Notes under the pieces: generated by a model
What the model was told of the DNA's origin: nothing
Databases searched by the model: none
The model's input: the letters and a program-made list of their open reading frames with translations, nothing else
Translations under genes and position numbers: made by a program
From: Nitrospira sp.
GTDB lineage: Bacteria > Nitrospirota > Nitrospiria > Nitrospirales > Nitrospiraceae
Direction: 5' to 3'
NCBI GenBank assembly: GCA_024331045.1
Contig: JANDJC010000027.1
Span: forward strand, 1 to 37,096
Length of the DNA: 37,096 bases
Shown here: positions 1 through 8,369 of the stretch, in pieces
How the letters are laid out: every line of letters begins with the position of its first letter
Position numbering within the stretch: the first letter of the stretch is position 1

Positions 1-577
<577 letters not shown>

Positions 578-616
578 GTTCTGCCTCCTCATGCGGTCAT
601 TGCTGCGCGCGGCGCT

Positions 617-662
617 TAGGGTGTCGAACACCCGGCATGGGGGCGGCGCGCAGCGCCCCCCG

Positions 663-688
<26 letters not shown>
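617..688. repeat. 72-bp nested inverted repeat between rhuM remnant and hsdM
   Basis: TAGGGTGTC at 617-625 is the exact reverse complement of GACACCCTA at 680-688. Between these arms lies a second GC-rich dyad (about 639-661, GGGGGC...GCCCCC). The stop codon of the rhuM reading frame (663-665) falls inside the element. It could be a small non-autonomous mobile repeat or a strong hairpin. No T-run follows on the minus strand, so a classical terminator is not obvious. Confidence 0.55.
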
Positions 689-1354
<666 letters not shown>

Positions 1355-1358
<4 letters not shown>

Positions 1359-1612
1359 AACCGCTGAGCCTCCGGAACGTTTATGACCTCCGTCGCTCGC
1401 AGTTTACCAGAGACAAGCGTGGGCAGCAGCGCGTCGCGCAGCCGCTGCGCCAGCACCACCTCGCCGTAATGTTCCCTCTCCTGCGGGGAGAGGGCTAGGG
1501 TGAGGGTATCGCCGGAAGGCGATGTGTCCGGGCCGTGGGCGATCCGCCACCCGCTGGCCTTCAGCCAGGCGAGGGCGGCCTGCTCGACGATGGATTCGGT
1601 CATATGCGCCAT
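1355..1612 (-). pseudogene. Chimeric remnant: HsdR N-terminus joined to HsdS C-terminus
   Basis: The 85-residue frame starts like HsdR ([18 protein letters not shown], then AHGPD and [15 protein letters not shown]) but ends like HsdS ([12 protein letters not shown], a typical HsdS tail). The two halves meet in a short shared string, RDALLP. This suggests a deletion between an HsdR start and an HsdS end by recombination at microhomology. The HsdR part is further interrupted by an in-frame [12 protein letters not shown] peptide encoded by a dispersed repeat (1474-1506). It cannot be a working restriction or specificity subunit. Its start overlaps the end of the RAYT gene, and its stop overlaps the rhuM start. 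Confidence 0.7.
1474..1506. repeat. Dispersed CCCTCTCC...GGAGAGGG repeat inserted in the hsdR fragment
   Basis: The palindrome CCCTCTCC-TGC-GGGGAGAGGG is followed by CTAGGGTGAGGG. This wording recurs in intergenic regions of many proteobacterial and environmental genomes (from memory). Here it is read in frame as [12 protein letters not shown] inside an HsdR N-terminal fragment, which marks it as an insertion. Confidence 0.6.
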
Positions 1613-1625
1613 GGTTCATCTTTTG

Positions 1626-1653
1626 GTAGGGGCACGGCATGCCGTGTCCCTAC
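1626..1653. repeat. REP-like palindrome (GTAGGGG...CCCTAC), core CGGCATGCCG
   Basis: A 28-bp near-perfect palindrome with one mismatch, starting GTAGGGGCACGG and ending CCGTGTCCCTAC. It lies inside the 3' end of the RAYT reading frame and shares both ends and the CGGCATGCCG core with the element at 2865-2891. Confidence 0.75.
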
Positions 1654-1873
1654 GAAATTCGGGTTCTCGCGGTCCAACGACCATTGCGACGGGTTGTTGG
1701 TGATGTATTCGCGTATGCGGTTCAGGGATTCGTCATTGCGGATGATGTGTTCGTAATAGTTGCGTTGCCACAACCGACCGCGAAACGGCGGCCATCCGGA
1801 TTGTTTTATCCCATCGGTATATCGTTTCGTGGTGAGGGTTTTGAACCGGTGAACCGCAGCCGGTACCGAGAGG

Positions 1874-1932
1874 GTAGGGGCAGGCCCCCGTGCCTGCCCC
1901 GATTCGGGGCGACCACAGGGGGTCGCCCCTAC
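1874..1932. repeat. Double REP-like palindrome (BIME-like), in frame inside the RAYT gene
   Basis: Two palindromes are joined by GATTC. The first is GTAGGGGCAGGC...GCCTGCCCC at 1874-1900 and the second is GGGGCGACC...GGTCGCCCCTAC at 1906-1932. The outer ends are GTAGGGG and CCCCTAC. The pair is translated in frame by the transposase gene without a stop codon. Confidence 0.75.
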
Positions 1933-2203
1933 AAGGACAATGATCCCGTGGATGTGATTGGGCATGACAACGAATTCGTCGGCATCAATGCCGGAATAGA
2001 ACGCCGACATTTCGTCCCACACCGATCGGATCATGCGCCCTGCATCATTTACCCGCATTTCCCCATCCACCACATCGCCAAACAAACACTGTCGATCCTG
2101 CGTGACGATCGTGATGAAATATGCCCCAGGCTGGGAATAATCGTATCCCTTCAGGCGAATGCTGCGGCGATGATGCTTTTCGGGGTCGTAGTTCATGGAT
2201 GTT

Positions 2204-2227
2204 GGGCGAATCATGATTCGCCCCTAC
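2204..2227. repeat. REP-like palindrome at the RAYT 5' end
   Basis: GGGCGAATCATGATTCGCCC at 2204-2223 is a perfect 20-bp palindrome followed by CTAC, matching the CCCCTAC end of the other elements. It lies immediately upstream of the preferred RAYT start at 2196. A REP element next to a RAYT gene is the classical arrangement. Confidence 0.75.
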
Positions 2228-2231
2228 GTCG

Positions 2232-2494
2232 CGCCGCCAATGGCCCTCCATCTTGGCGCGGACGGGGTCAAAATCACCACACACGTTCCGCTTCCGGGAT
2301 CGTACGCCGCCACGACGTGCAGCGGTCGGCCCCCGAACCACCTCGTAAAAGCTGACCGGGGTATGGCGTGTCCTCAGAATATTCCTCGATGACCTCGCCG
2401 TTACGCACCGCTTCCTCCACCTCGGCTCCGAGATCCGTCGCTCAAACATGCGTTCGAGCGCGTGACGGCTAAACTTCAGGGGCTCGCAGTCCAT
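2232..2494 (-). pseudogene. Frameshifted DUF4258 protein
   Basis: The frame opening at ATG 2494 reads [23 protein letters not shown]. It then must shift to continue as EVEEAVRNGEVIEEYSEDTPYP, and shift again for GRPLHVVAAYDPGSGTCVV. Pieced together, these follow the DUF4258 layout (a His near the start, a GEVI.EY strand, then HVV..YD). DUF4258 proteins resemble small RNase-type toxins and are often found in toxin-antitoxin settings (family knowledge). The start overlaps the end of the hsdM fragment by 26 bases. At least two frameshifts make it non-functional, unless the assembly has errors here. Confidence 0.65.
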
Positions 2495-3083
2495 ACCCCA
2501 GTTCTTCCAAATTCCGTCTGATGGTCTTGTCCAGCTTCGCGGCCTCCACCTGCTGCTCGCGCAGTTGCGCGACCAGGCGTGCCATCTTCTGCTCGAATGG
2601 CTCATCGTCGTCGTTCTTCACCTCGGCGCCGACGTAGCGACCGGGCGTGAGGACGTGGCCGTGCTTGCGGATGTCCTCTAGCGTGGCGCTCTTGCAGAAG
2701 CCCGGCACGTCGGCGTACTCGCTCGCGTCCTTTTCGCCCCGCCAGGCGTGGTAGGTCCGGGCGATGCGGGCGATGTCCTCGTCGGTGAGCTCGCGGTGCG
2801 TGCGGTCCACCATGCGGCCTAGCTTGCGGGCGTCGATGAAGAGCACCTGCCCGCGGCGGTCACGGAGGGGCGCGGCATGCCGCGCCCCTACCCCGGATTT
2901 GTTCCGCGCGAGGAACCACAGGCACGCGGGGATCTGCGTCGAGTAAAAGAGCTGGCCCGGTAGCGCCACCATGCAGTCGACGAGGTCGGCTTCAATGATG
3001 TTCTTGCGGATCTCGCCCTCGCCCGACTGGTTCGACGACATCGAGCCGTTGGCGAGCACGAAGCCGGCCACGCCTGCGGGCGA
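2469..3083 (-). pseudogene. hsdM: HsdM C-terminal fragment with an in-frame palindrome insertion
   Basis: The frame begins in mid-protein with [20 protein letters not shown], followed by [29 protein letters not shown] and later [18 protein letters not shown], all typical of the C-terminal half of HsdM. The N-terminal half, including AdoMet-binding and catalytic motifs, is missing. Upstream the sequence switches at about 3083 to an unrelated helicase-like N-terminus. Eleven residues ([11 protein letters not shown]) come from a REP-like palindrome at 2865-2891 inserted without breaking the frame. The other hsdM at 1-577 has its own start, so this is a second, broken copy rather than the other half of that gene. 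Confidence 0.85.
2865..2891. repeat. REP-like palindrome inserted in frame in the hsdM fragment
   Basis: On the minus strand it begins GTAGGGGCGCGG, has the core CGGCATGCCG, and ends CCGCGCCCCTC. It separates the conserved HsdM strings FLARNKS and [15 protein letters not shown] that are normally nearly contiguous. Confidence 0.75.
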
Positions 3084-3252
3084 TCAGGTGATGGTAGAGA
3101 AAACTGTGCCCGTCCGCGCCGAAGCCTTCGCCAACCGTCTTGCAGTTTTCCAGCAATTCGCCGTTGCTCCGATACCCCAGCAGGCTGTTAAGCCAGGCCA
3201 GCAGGACCAGCCGGTTTTCGAGGTTGACGTATTGCTGCAGGCCATCGGGCAT
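3082..3252 (-). pseudogene. N-terminal fragment of a helicase-like defence protein
   Basis: ATG 3252 has a good ribosome site (AGGAG, six bases upstream) and opens MPDGLQQYVNLENRLVLLAW, continuing NSLLGYRS and [12 protein letters not shown] associate this opening with large helicase-type proteins encoded beside big adenine methyltransferases in defence loci. That is recognition from memory, and I cannot name the family with certainty. After about 57 codons the sequence switches abruptly to HsdM in another frame. The small frame that continues past the junction is out of frame with hsdM and meaningless. It follows hepT with a 3-base gap, which suggests the original order methyltransferase - mntA - hepT - helicase. 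Confidence 0.5.
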
Positions 3253-3255
3253 GAT

Positions 3256-3594
3256 TCACTCCTTTCCTATGATGTTGTGCAGCTTCTTGACCAGTAGCGG
3301 CAAGTCCTCCTGAACCGTCTTCCAAAGAATGTCCAGGTTGATGTCGAAGTAGGCATGCACCAGCCGGTGGCGCATCCCTACGATATCGTCCCAGGGAATA
3401 TCCGGTAGACTGGACCGTGTTTCATCCGAAATCTGATAGGCTGCCTCCCCTATAATCTCGACTTCCTTGATTAAGGCCAGGACGAGTTTCCTGTCTTGAT
3501 CCAAATCCTTGCGTTCACTGTGCTGGGAAAACCTTATGGCTTCCTCCGCTGCATCCAGCATGTGGCGCAAACGGACCATATCATCCTTGCGCAT
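3256..3594 (-). CDS. hepT: HepT-type HEPN toxin
   Basis: A 112-residue all-helical HEPN protein with the R-x4-H-x-Y motif intact (R75, H80, Y82 in [10 protein letters not shown]). In characterised HepT/MntA systems the HEPN protein acts as an RNase toxin, and the partner MntA neutralises it by AMPylating the motif tyrosine (family knowledge). The upstream mntA overlaps its start by 14 bases in the same direction, the usual coupled arrangement. Length and motif give no sign of decay, unlike the RM genes on both sides. Close alternatives are other DUF86 HEPN proteins. Confidence 0.9.
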   Translation of the reverse strand: MRKDDMVRLRHMLDAAEEAIRFSQHSERKDLDQDRKLVLALIKEVEIIGEAAYQISDETRSSLPDIPWDDIVGMRHRLVHAYFDINLDILWKTVQEDLPLLVKKLHNIIGKE

Positions 3595-3886
3595 ACTGTA
3601 CCTCTGCCTTTTCCAGAACCTGCTGACGGAAATAGCGGCTCAGGTCTTCGGGCGTGCGCAAATCGACTTTGCGACCGCCAAGCAGTGCGGATAATTCGCG
3701 TTCCAGACGGGCCATGCCGAAAAACCCCGGAATATGCTCCGGCTCGAACTCCACGAGAATATCAATGTCACTGTCCGGGCGGAAATCGGAACGCAAGGCC
3801 GAACCAAAAACGGCTAAACGCCGGATATGATGGGTGCGACAAAACTCGGCAATCTTGTCCTTGGGCAGATGAATCGCGCTGTTCAT
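3581..3886 (-). CDS. mntA: MntA-type minimal nucleotidyltransferase antitoxin
   Basis: A 101-residue protein with the polymerase-beta-like nucleotidyltransferase signature G28-S29...D40-x-D42 ([21 protein letters not shown]). A third acidic residue is plausible in [10 protein letters not shown]. The family transfers AMP to the partner HepT toxin. The start at ATG 3886 follows the methyltransferase pseudogene stop by 12 bases. A small TTCTATAC direct repeat (about 3891-3906) spans the junction. The gene appears intact. Confidence 0.9.
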   Translation of the reverse strand: MNSAIHLPKDKIAEFCRTHHIRRLAVFGSALRSDFRPDSDIDILVEFEPEHIPGFFGMARLERELSALLGGRKVDLRTPEDLSRYFRQQVLEKAEVQYAQG

Positions 3887-3898
3887 TTTCTATACTTT

Positions 3899-5424
3899 CT
3901 ATACTTGCACTCCTGTAAACATGCGTTCCTTGAAAATCGGGTCCAGCGACTGCGCGCCGGGGATGAGCGAATCGCCGTTGACGAAGACCTCGTCCGCGCC
4001 TTCAGTCATCCTCTGAAGCGACGACAAAATCCCGGTCGCGCTCATAATCGGCTTGCGTGCAGTCTTTGGTTTCACGCCAGATAATGACAACGCTTTGCCC
4101 ATTGCGCAAGGTCCCACGATAGACCAGATACCGCCGCCTGTTGTCGTTGTATGCTTTGCGCGTTTGCACGTCCAGGCCCAAAAGGTAGTTGAAGGTTTCC
4201 GGCAGATCCACAGGCCGCTTGTGGGTTTCGCCGTCGCGGTGGATGCGGAGTTTGTAGGAAAATGGCGATTGCAGTTTCTCCACATCCAGCAGGGTTTCGC
4301 TCTGGCGCGTTTCCCAGCGCAGCGACTTGCGCGAGGAAGTCAATGATGTGTCCGGCCACGCGCTTGATGAGGCGCATGAGCTGAAACCAGCCCTCGGCTA
4401 GTTCCTCCCCGGCGGTTTCCATCTCCTCCAGGTTGAGCACTTCGTTCTTCAGGTAAAAGTCCAACTCACGGGAGAGGAAGCCGCGCAGGTCCTTGTGGAT
4501 GAAAAAGTCGCTGGTGTTGCGGCGGGTGTACTGGCGTAGGTGATGCTCTAACCAGGAGACGAGTTCGCCTTTTTCCGTGCGGTGGCGTTCGGCGGTGAGG
4601 GCGGCCAGCGCCTCGGCAGCTTTGACGCGCTTGGGAATCTCGGTCACAGCTTTGGCGATGATGGCTTCCTGCTGGTTCTTTTTCCCGTAAGCAATGGTTT
4701 CCTGCTCGGTCAGTGGGCAGAAATGGAAGGGGATGATGAGCGTGCGTGCCGTTTGGTCCCAGGCGATGCCGTCCAGCACGGGCAGGAAGAAGCGCTTTTC
4801 GCCCTTGACGTTGTTCTGCTCCACATTGGCCTGTTGAAGCGCAAAGCGCACGGTCACGCCCTTGGGGGCTTTGTAGGAATAGTCGGTGAAGTATTCGCCG
4901 GTTTTGATGTAGTACTGGTCATGGTTTACCCAGTAGAGATAGACTTCTTCGCCGTTGTAGGGGATGGCGTAGCGTTCCTTTTTGGAGTAGCGGCGCTTGG
5001 AGATAAAGTCGCCGTCCTGCCAGTAGCGGCTGAAAAAGGTGTAGAGATGGTTGTAGATGGCGGCTTCCAGCGCTTCGGTAGAGCGCGCGCCTTGGGCTTT
5101 GGCCTGCGCTTCGAGGTATTCCTTGCCTGCTTTGGTCTCGCGATATTTGTCAGCCAGGTTGCCGCTGGCGTCCAGCGCCTCCTCGCCTAAGGCGTCCAGC
5201 ACCTTCTGACGGGCGGCTTGCAGGGCTTCATGGGCCTGTCTCTGCTCGGCCAGCGCGCCGCGCTGGAATTCTTCGGAGATGGCACGGGGCAGGTCTTCGG
5301 CAATCCACTTTTCAATCACCCGCCGCTTGTGGTTCATGATGCGGTAGATGCCGAAGTCCAGGTCGGCGCAGTCGAATTGGATCAGTTCGCGCAGAAGCGC
5401 TTGAAATTTCTCTCTTGATGACAT
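3899..5424 (-). pseudogene. Large adenine-specific DNA methyltransferase remnant: catalytic middle deleted, frameshifted
   Basis: From ATG 5424 (GGAAGG seven bases upstream) about 370 codons read as the N-terminal region of a large site-specific adenine methyltransferase: REKFQALLRELIQFDCADLD, FGIYRIMNHKRR, NHDQYYIKTGEYF, and TSDFFIHKDLRGFLSREL through HIIDFLAQ. Near 4325-4340 the homology jumps to a different frame carrying the C-terminal region (RWETRQSETLLDVEKL, then FNYLLGLDVQTRKAYNDNRR). Near 4015-4025 it shifts once more to end EVFVNGDSLIPGAQSLDPIF. No AdoMet-binding FxGxG or N/DPPY motif exists in any frame. The central catalytic domain is therefore deleted and two frameshifts separate the pieces. 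The exact family (type III Mod-like or another defence methylase) cannot be fixed from the sequence alone. Confidence 0.72.
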
Positions 5425-5444
5425 ACCTGTACCTTCCGGCGTTG

Positions 5445-5650
5445 TCATAAAGCGACAAACTTTTCGTTGAATGCTTTCCCAATAGCCCTCAGCAGTGTAT
5501 TGATGACCTGCAGTTGTACTTCAATTTCCTTTCTCGCCTGCTCCACCACCGACATCCTCTTCAACTTGGAGAGCGACGGGAGGGGGATTTCAATTGAAAG
5601 CAGCTCATCATTCTTAGCCGCGCCTTGCGCTATCATCTGACAAAAACAAG
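5445..5650 (-). pseudogene. C-terminal fragment resembling HsdS specificity subunit
   Basis: The frame NDELLSIEIPLPSLSKLKRM followed by EVQLQVINTLLRAIGKAF resembles the second conserved helix region of HsdS, where a short IPLP-like strand precedes a long coiled helix. No target-recognition domain precedes it. Upstream the sequence belongs to an HsdR fragment. The stop (5445-5447) overlaps the first ATG of the methyltransferase frame. The call rests on pattern similarity only. Confidence 0.5.
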
Positions 5651-5840
5651 GGGCGACCAGGTGGCGCCGCGCAGGTCGGCCAGATATTGGGCGCCGCCGA
5701 CACTGGCCGTGCATTTGAAGGTGTAGGGATCGAGTCAGGGGCGATGGTTGCGCTTGCACCACTCGGCATAGAGATTGTTTATCTGCGCGGCCACGGCGTC
5801 GGCGTGACGGGCGCGGGCGCAAAAGATGAATCGCCCCTAT
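5640..5840 (-). pseudogene. HsdR helicase-domain fragment, frameshifted
   Basis: One frame reads FIFCARARHADAVAAQINNL then YAEWCKRNHRP-stop, matching the HsdR helicase segment (IFCA..RHA..VA..INNLY). After a frameshift, DPYTFKCTASVGGAQYLADL then RGATWSPLVF continues in the order expected for HsdR. The helicase motif VI region that should follow is missing and replaced by the HsdS-like tail. Its upstream edge is a half REP-like sequence (ATAGGGGCGATTC), suggesting that palindromes took part in the rearrangement. Confidence 0.6.
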
Positions 5841-6008
5841 GACTCGACGACGGCGGGATTGTTGAGCAAAGGCGGTGCGTTGTCAATGGCGTTGGCCTTG
5901 TGTCGCCCCATCAGACTTGACAGACTTGGGCCGACCATCAACCGAGCAGGATGACCGGCCAATCGAGCCACGGCGGCGCTAGGGAGAGTCATTGAAGAGG
6001 CCATTGAA

Positions 6009-6037
6009 TTGACTCTCTCCAGACCCGTTTCTATAAT
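6009..6037 (+). promoter_or_regulatory. Sigma70-type promoter of the MutL/DUF6754/MEMO cluster
   Basis: TTGACT at 6009-6014, a 17-base spacer, and TATAAT at 6032-6037. The distance to the first start codon at 6075 is about 38 bases. An inverted repeat, GAGAGTCA (5984-5991) and TGACTCTC (6010-6017), overlaps the -35 box and could be an operator. The promoter rules out the longer reading frame that opens at 6009. Confidence 0.75.
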
Positions 6038-6074
6038 GCCGCAACGACGAGTTGACAGGCCTTTCCAGAGACGC

Positions 6075-6494
6075 ATGTCTTCCATTCTCAAATCATCGTG
6101 GGCTCAGACATGGGACAGGGTTCAAGCAGGGTTCCGCCATGCCTTTGCGACCCGACCCGAGAGTATGGCCCTGTCTTCTGAAGATCAGGCTCTGCTGGAG
6201 CGGATCGCCGACGCTGTCGTGCGAAGGGGGATGGCTGCTCCGGCAATGGTGTTTCTGGAGTCGCTCGCGCCGATGAACTTTGTGGGCAGCCAGGCGCTGC
6301 AGGTCTTGGCTCCTGTCCTTGAGGTTGTGCTGGATACGAAGGCGCTGGACCAAGCGGCCCGGTTGCTTGAGCGCCGGGACGCGATCGAGCGGCTGGTCGG
6401 GCTGATGGAGGCGAGATCGCTCGCTTCGGCGCCGTCTTCCTCTCTTTCAATCCACGCTCCGTCGCACGTGTCTAAAGGATCGTCGCCTCAATGA
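6075..6494 (+). CDS. Small conserved hypothetical protein, first gene of the MutL/DUF6754 cluster
   Basis: A 139-residue protein, predicted helical and soluble. Its most distinctive part is around residues 50-105: PAMVFLESLAPMNFVGSQAL followed by a LLERRDAIERLVGLME helix. I recall that pattern from uncharacterised proteins in other phyla and cannot assign a function. The C-terminal 25 residues are Ser/Pro-rich and probably disordered. ATG 6075 lies downstream of the promoter. The TGA overlaps the ATG of the next gene (ATGA at 6491-6494), so the two are translationally coupled and probably work together. No signal peptide or membrane segment is visible. Confidence 0.75.
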   Translation: MSSILKSSWAQTWDRVQAGFRHAFATRPESMALSSEDQALLERIADAVVRRGMAAPAMVFLESLAPMNFVGSQALQVLAPVLEVVLDTKALDQAARLLERRDAIERLVGLMEARSLASAPSSSLSIHAPSHVSKGSSPQ

Positions 6495-8356
6495 CGGGTC
6501 CTGCCTCGAACGATCCACCAACTCCTCGCCCGCTCAGAGTGGTCGTGGCGACCGACTGTGGCAGTACCACGACCAAGGCGATTTTGATCGAAAAGATCGG
6601 CGACGAATATCGGCAAACCTATCGCGGTGAAGCGCCGACGACGGTCGAGGCGCCGTTTGAGGACGTGACGAGAGGTGTGCTCAACGCCATCGCCGAGATT
6701 GAAGAGCTCTCCGGCCGCAAGATTCTGGACGGTGACCGGATCCTGACTCCTTGCAAGGACGACAAGACCGGCGTGGATCTCTATATCTCGACGAGCAGCG
6801 CGGGCGGCGGCTTGCAGATGATGGTGACCGGCGTGGTGCAGAACATGACCGGCGAGAGCGCCCAGCGGGCCGCCTTGGGAGCGGGGGCAATCGTGATCGA
6901 TGTGTTGGCCTCCAACGACGGGCGACTGCCGCACGAAAAGATCGAACGGATCAGGACCATGAGGCCCGACATGATTTTGATGTCGGGAGGAACGGATGGC
7001 GGCGCGGTGACCCACGTGGTGGAGATGGCTGAATATATCGCGGCGGCGGAGCCGAAACCGCGGTTCGGCGCGACCTACAAATTGCCGCTGATCTATGCCG
7101 GCAACAAAGCCGCGCAGGGGCAGGTGAAAACGATCCTCGGTGAGAAGACGGCGCTGGTGATGACCGAGAACATCCGTCCCGTCTTGGAGCGGGAAAATCT
7201 GGGGCCGGCGCGCCACAAGATCCATGACCTGTTCCTTGAACATGTGATGCAACAGGCTCCGGGCTATAAAAAGCTCATGGAGATGACCGGCGCGCCGATC
7301 ATGCCGACGCCGGCCGCGGTCGGGCTGATCATGGAAACGATCGCCAAGCGGGAGCACATCAACTTGATCGGTGTCGATATTGGCGGGGCCACGACGGACG
7401 TCTTTTCAGTGTTCGACGGCACGTTCAACCGGACCGTGAGCGCCAATTTGGGGATGTCGTACAGTGTGTCCAACGTGCTGGCCGAGGCGGGCCTGGCCAA
7501 CATCATGCGGTGGGTGCCGTTTACGATCGATGAGCAGACGTTGCGTAATCGGATCAAAAACAAGATGATCCGTCCGACGACGATCCCGCAAACGTTGGAT
7601 GAGTTGCAGATCGAGCAGGCCATCGCCCGCGAAGCCCTGCGGCTGGCGCTGATCCATCACAAGTCCCTTGCGACCGCCTTAAAAGGTGTTCAACAGGAAC
7701 GGACGATTTCGGATGTCTTTGAACAACAGACTTCCGGCAAGACCTTGATCGACATGTTAAAGTTGGACCTCATCGTGGGCAGCGGCGGGATTCTGTCCCA
7801 TGCGCCACGCCGGGTTCAGGCCATGATGATGATGGTCGATGCCTACGAGCCGTTGGGGGTTACGAGATTGTCAGTGGACAGTATCTTCATGATGCCGCAC
7901 CTGGGTGTCCTCTCGACGATTGATGAAAAAGCCGCGACGGACGTGTTCGTTCGCGACTGTATGATCTATCTGGGAACCTGCGTGGCGCCGATCGGGCAAG
8001 GAAAAGTGGGGGACCGATGCGCCGACTATGAGATCGCCTTTCCCGACGGCAGAGTTGTCACCGACCACCTCAAGTTCGGTGATCTGCGGCTCTATCCGCT
8101 TGGGGTGGGAGAGCAGGCGACCGTGATGGTGCGACCGATGAAGAGGGTGAGTTGCGGTGCCGGTCCAGGAACGCCGGTCACCAAGACGGTGCATGGCGGG
8201 GTTGTGGGATTGTTGTTCGATGGGAGAGGGCGACCGTTGCAATTGCCGGCCGATCAGCAGGCTCGTATTTCCTTGTTAACCGCCTGGGATCAGGCCGTAG
8301 GACTGTACCCCTCTTCTGAAGACGTGGCTTCTTCACGGAGAACCGACAGCCGATAA
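6491..8356 (+). CDS. MutL/GlmL-family ASKHA ATPase (mutase-activator-like)
   Basis: The 621-residue protein carries the ASKHA phosphate loops DCGSTTTKAILIE (D22-K29) and GVDIGGATTDVFSVF (about 294-308), plus STSSAGGGLQMMV, MSGGTDGGAVTHV and LIVGSGGILSHAP. These are the hallmarks of the MutL family, named for the accessory protein of methylaspartate (glutamate) mutase, which is thought to reactivate B12 enzymes. No mutase, B12-binding protein or fermentation gene occurs anywhere in the window. Instead it is coupled to a small conserved protein and followed after 13 bases by a membrane-protein cluster. I infer a repurposed ATPase that drives or assembles that system. The C-terminal 20 residues are poorly conserved in character. 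It is not the DNA-repair MutL. Confidence 0.85.
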   Translation: MTGPASNDPPTPRPLRVVVATDCGSTTTKAILIEKIGDEYRQTYRGEAPTTVEAPFEDVTRGVLNAIAEIEELSGRKILDGDRILTPCKDDKTGVDLYISTSSAGGGLQMMVTGVVQNMTGESAQRAALGAGAIVIDVLASNDGRLPHEKIERIRTMRPDMILMSGGTDGGAVTHVVEMAEYIAAAEPKPRFGATYKLPLIYAGNKAAQGQVKTILGEKTALVMTENIRPVLERENLGPARHKIHDLFLEHVMQQAPGYKKLMEMTGAPIMPTPAAVGLIMETIAKREHINLIGVDIGGATTDVFSVFDGTFNRTVSANLGMSYSVSNVLAEAGLANIMRWVPFTIDEQTLRNRIKNKMIRPTTIPQTLDELQIEQAIAREALRLALIHHKSLATALKGVQQERTISDVFEQQTSGKTLIDMLKLDLIVGSGGILSHAPRRVQAMMMMVDAYEPLGVTRLSVDSIFMMPHLGVLSTIDEKAATDVFVRDCMIYLGTCVAPIGQGKVGDRCADYEIAFPDGRVVTDHLKFGDLRLYPLGVGEQATVMVRPMKRVSCGAGPGTPVTKTVHGGVVGLLFDGRGRPLQLPADQQARISLLTAWDQAVGLYPSSEDVASSRRTDSR

Positions 8357-8369
8357 CCGACAGCTCGCG

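Larger units (their letters stand above)
1600..2196 (-). mobile_element. REP-associated tyrosine transposase (RAYT, Y1/HUH family)
   Basis: The protein begins MNYDPEKHHRRSIRLKGYDY and continues with AYFITIVTQDR, the HUH motif region VVMPNHIHGIIVLV and a C-terminal RIREYITNNPSQW with the candidate catalytic tyrosine. This is the TnpA-REP (IS200/IS605-like) family, single-strand nucleases that act on REP palindromes. I choose ATG 2196 because an alternative ATG at 2214 lies inside a palindrome. The frame contains about 20 extra residues (VGATPCGRPE...GPAPT) encoded by a double palindrome at 1874-1932, and near the C-terminus VGTRHAVPLP encoded by another palindrome at 1626-1653. Whether the enzyme remains active with these insertions is uncertain. 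It sits between RM fragments and overlaps the next frame by 13 bases. Confidence 0.85.

Noticed and set aside
2045..2605. Minus-strand frame of 186 codons spanning the hsdM end, DUF4258 and the RAYT start
   Set aside because: It only briefly coincides with the DUF4258 frame and otherwise reads unrelated genes out of frame; no coherent protein.
6009..6074. Upstream extension of the first cluster gene
   Set aside because: The alternative start lies inside the -35 box of the promoter; ATG 6075 is downstream of the expected transcription start.
5837..6091. Minus-strand frame of 84 codons between the RM island and the new cluster
   Set aside because: Overlaps the strong plus-strand promoter, has no family resemblance and no ribosome site.
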